From positions 1-64,000 of the IMG/VR virus record IMGVR_UViG_3300042878_001080: 64,000 nt of DNA; one strand, 5' to 3'. Below the pieces are notes generated by a model. It ran no database searches, had not been told where the DNA came from, and saw only the letters and a program-made list of their open reading frames with translations. The position numbers and the translations under genes are program-made. This DNA comes from a virus. Shown here one piece after another: positions 63,001 to 64,000 of the stretch; within the stretch, counting starts at the first letter, position 1; the number at the start of each line of letters is the position of its first letter.

Positions 63001-64000
63001 ATATTAGTCATAACAGTAGTGATAGAGCTATTACAACACCAACATCTCCTTGGACGCCATTATCAAGTACAAGTACTCAAAATTATGTTGATGGGTTAAC
63101 TTGGGTTGGTGGTAATTCAGTGCCTGTAGGTGGAAATGTTAATAATGAAACAGGATATGCCGGACAACAATTGTATTTTAATTCGTTTTCTTATTGTGAT
63201 AATCAAAAAGAAACTTGGGGATGGGTAACAGGGTATACTCAAGGTTTAACAGCAACAACTTGGACGCAAAAAACCTCAAGATTTTCAGGGTTTAATTCAA
63301 ATTTAATTAGTTATTATTCTAGTTTAGATAATCGTTCTTTAAATTACAAACCAACTTGTAATAATATACAACCTGGTAATGGAACAACCAATACTGGTGA
63401 TGATGTACCTTTATTCTCTCAGACACCACCTTTAAGTGATGGTGCTATTGCAGACACATTCCACGGGTTATGTATTAGTTTGGCAAATGGATTTACATAT
63501 TCTTGGAGTAGAACACCAACTTATCATTATCAATTACAAACTTGTGTTTATGATGATATTACAGGGAATAATTGTGATGCGTGTGGTTGTTGGACTGATT
63601 CAAATGGTGATTGTGTTAATTGGTCTCTACCATGGATGACTCGAGATATTTCACAATATTACACAACAACAGGTAAGAATGAAGGTTATATTCCTAATGA
63701 AATTGTTGAGGGAGGTTCGATGTTACATATGATGTCAATAATTCCGACAAGTCCTCTTGTTGTAGATTGTTGTAGTGATATTTGTTCTTATCCCCCACCG
63801 GAAGTAAATGTTAAGACATTTTATTATTCACCAATTTATGATACAACGGGAAATACTATGAATTTCACTTTAGGTAGTATTCCGTCACCTACATTTATTT
63901 CTTTTCCTAATATGACTGAGAACCAAATTGTGATGAGAGGGGATAGGTTACCTACAAGTACTAATGTTGAAGAATATTGTTGTAATGGGCGGGTTTTACA
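60015..64000 (+). CDS. Very large baseplate-region protein with membrane-type segments (partial; gp7 position)
   Basis: The open frame from the ATG at 60015 (MSKSYRIRTKVGVDTSLKVL) runs to the window edge without a stop, at least 1,328 residues. In T4, gp7 (1032 residues) follows gp6, so position suggests a gp7-like wedge protein. Residues 1-~470 include a beta-rich domain (NNGFGVPNAKISIFIPID, SGDYMIFGVPVGSHTIVMDV) like a carboxypeptidase-regulatory fold. Residues about 480-549 are strongly hydrophobic (IFFSLILLLHILYFVAWLTG, ILSLVIVVVGSIVVLLCNFV), enough for two or three membrane helices. The rest is Asn/Thr/Gly-rich with scattered Cys. No signal peptide is visible. Confidence 0.7.
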   Translation, partial: MSKSYRIRTKVGVDTSLKVLIEQEFEHLEILSLKILQSDIYTRQCSDYGVIIGRVSVNNGFGVPNAKISIFIPIDSEDQKNPIISELYPYKSLLDNNSDGYRYNLLPYVKSYSEHIPTGTFFTRNDVLKDPTLIEVYDKYYKYNAVTNQSGDYMIFGVPVGSHTIVMDVDLSDIGEFSLSPQDLIRMGLATESQVSGTNFKSSHNLRELPQIINLSKSIEVEPLWGQPEICNLGITRTDFDLSSESKIDIRPTAVFMGSIISDSNTNALKSNCKPTNKSGYLCSLIAGPGEILSIRQTINQDSNGLPILENFSLESGGKVIDENGAWLIDVPMNLDYYITNEFGEQVLSNDPEVGIPTKSKYRFKVKWSQSPSLSDVTKRAYYLVPNIREYPEPFNLNSYSFSVDWNDYGNSQMIQDAINCDDKFYLMQYNKVYTISEFIDNHKYGSGTERYIGIKNILEDTCESDNNKFPTNDGTFRFDIIYIIFMFFSVMLTPIFFSLILLLHILYFVAWLTGIILSLVIVVVGSIVVLLCNFVKLIVNVINSIPYVSIGDSPDCPDFEDIKNLIKQVMGLKDYFKNVKVPILTYPDCNLCSCEQGEGINEPSDPDGWPNTEVGKLTPCDTISSDPKPMSTLNNGMTIAPLSTFSGFKLPTYNIQENPTGFNGQRKTIFANDFAGYTYDGQYGSSTIGAPFLQLETITTGSGGNSSTEVWNWFTNGLPLADRINLFNVKAKYFDENANNPGGGVNRISVNFQPTQPQVHYDNTIVILCDKTTAKKFAAGQMISFQNPSFTKDPNLTGGIKNKYNNYAITGTTFTGNNTTVQVNYSRFDGNGYTQSPVYVVNITADTTNNYHKFPIDIEYFQVITGMTYNQFNGQCSTQLPNSLNEKYFNNDTTFFQLYNNTNGYVAGYRGFINIETFGQTPLTPSGINVLNSMTYVKNVNDNYVVILNRGVDPYTNKIDIEYGIGKLLGYSSESEVKVRGLYRMNIPIQGSYKNISHNSSDRAITTPTSPWTPLSSTSTQNYVDGLTWVGGNSVPVGGNVNNETGYAGQQLYFNSFSYCDNQKETWGWVTGYTQGLTATTWTQKTSRFSGFNSNLISYYSSLDNRSLNYKPTCNNIQPGNGTTNTGDDVPLFSQTPPLSDGAIADTFHGLCISLANGFTYSWSRTPTYHYQLQTCVYDDITGNNCDACGCWTDSNGDCVNWSLPWMTRDISQYYTTTGKNEGYIPNEIVEGGSMLHMMSIIPTSPLVVDCCSDICSYPPPEVNVKTFYYSPIYDTTGNTMNFTLGSIPSPTFISFPNMTENQIVMRGDRLPTSTNVEEYCCNGRVL

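Overview
The window is a continuous piece of an AT-rich, gene-dense genome of a lytic tailed phage with a contractile tail (myovirus) of the T4 superfamily. T4-type core genes are recognisable: family B DNA polymerase, gp32-like ssDNA-binding protein, UvsX-like recombinase, RNase H/flap nuclease, DnaB-type helicase, class I ribonucleotide reductase (NrdA/NrdB), tail sheath, tail tube, a gp26-like tail chaperone, tape measure, gp25 and gp6. The likely host is a member of the Bacteroidota. One fibre ends in a module typical of flavobacterial surface proteins, starts lack Shine-Dalgarno sequences and have A-rich leaders, and surface-type beta-sandwich domains are common. The host call is an inference.

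Layout: 1-5503 holds host-recognition proteins (LamG-like proteins, a fibre with 17-residue repeats, a Pro-Thr repeat protein and a small fibre protein). 5581-10141 is a cluster of three glycosyltransferase genes encoding about five catalytic domains. 10984-17412 holds a second, larger Pro-Thr/Cys-rich virion protein, a trypsin-like protease and a Cys-rich structural protein. 17544-20333 is the DNA polymerase. 21203-25371 (minus strand) holds a candidate neck protein, a PD-(D/E)XK-like nuclease and an SNF2 helicase. 25390-47561 is the tail module (completion protein, sheath, tube, chaperone, tape measure, two giant baseplate/hub proteins, LysM-like wedge protein). 47604-57558 is replication and nucleotide metabolism. 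57641-64000 returns to the baseplate (gp25, gp6 and a very long protein with membrane-type segments that runs off the window).

Four things stand out. (1) The tail-assembly chaperone at 33209 appears to be extended by a +1 ribosomal frameshift at TTT TTT CGA, giving a 50-residue C-terminal domain just before the tape measure gene. (2) Three copies of a two-gene cassette, an approximately 50-residue ribbon-helix-helix-like protein overlapping an HNH endonuclease, share a near-identical leader; a fourth small protein of this type stands alone at 27621-27785. (3) A GT60-like polypeptide GlcNAc-transferase candidate and two multidomain glycosyltransferases lie between two mucin-like (TP)n proteins, which suggests O-glycosylation of the virion surface. 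(4) An octamer, TATTTATA, precedes most transcription-unit starts on both strands. It is the exact reverse complement of the T4 late promoter -10 element.

No stretch longer than 300 bases lacks a gene. The largest gap (32373-32616) holds two TATTTATA motifs and a 7x14-bp tandem repeat. No tRNA, CRISPR array or insertion sequence was recognised by eye.
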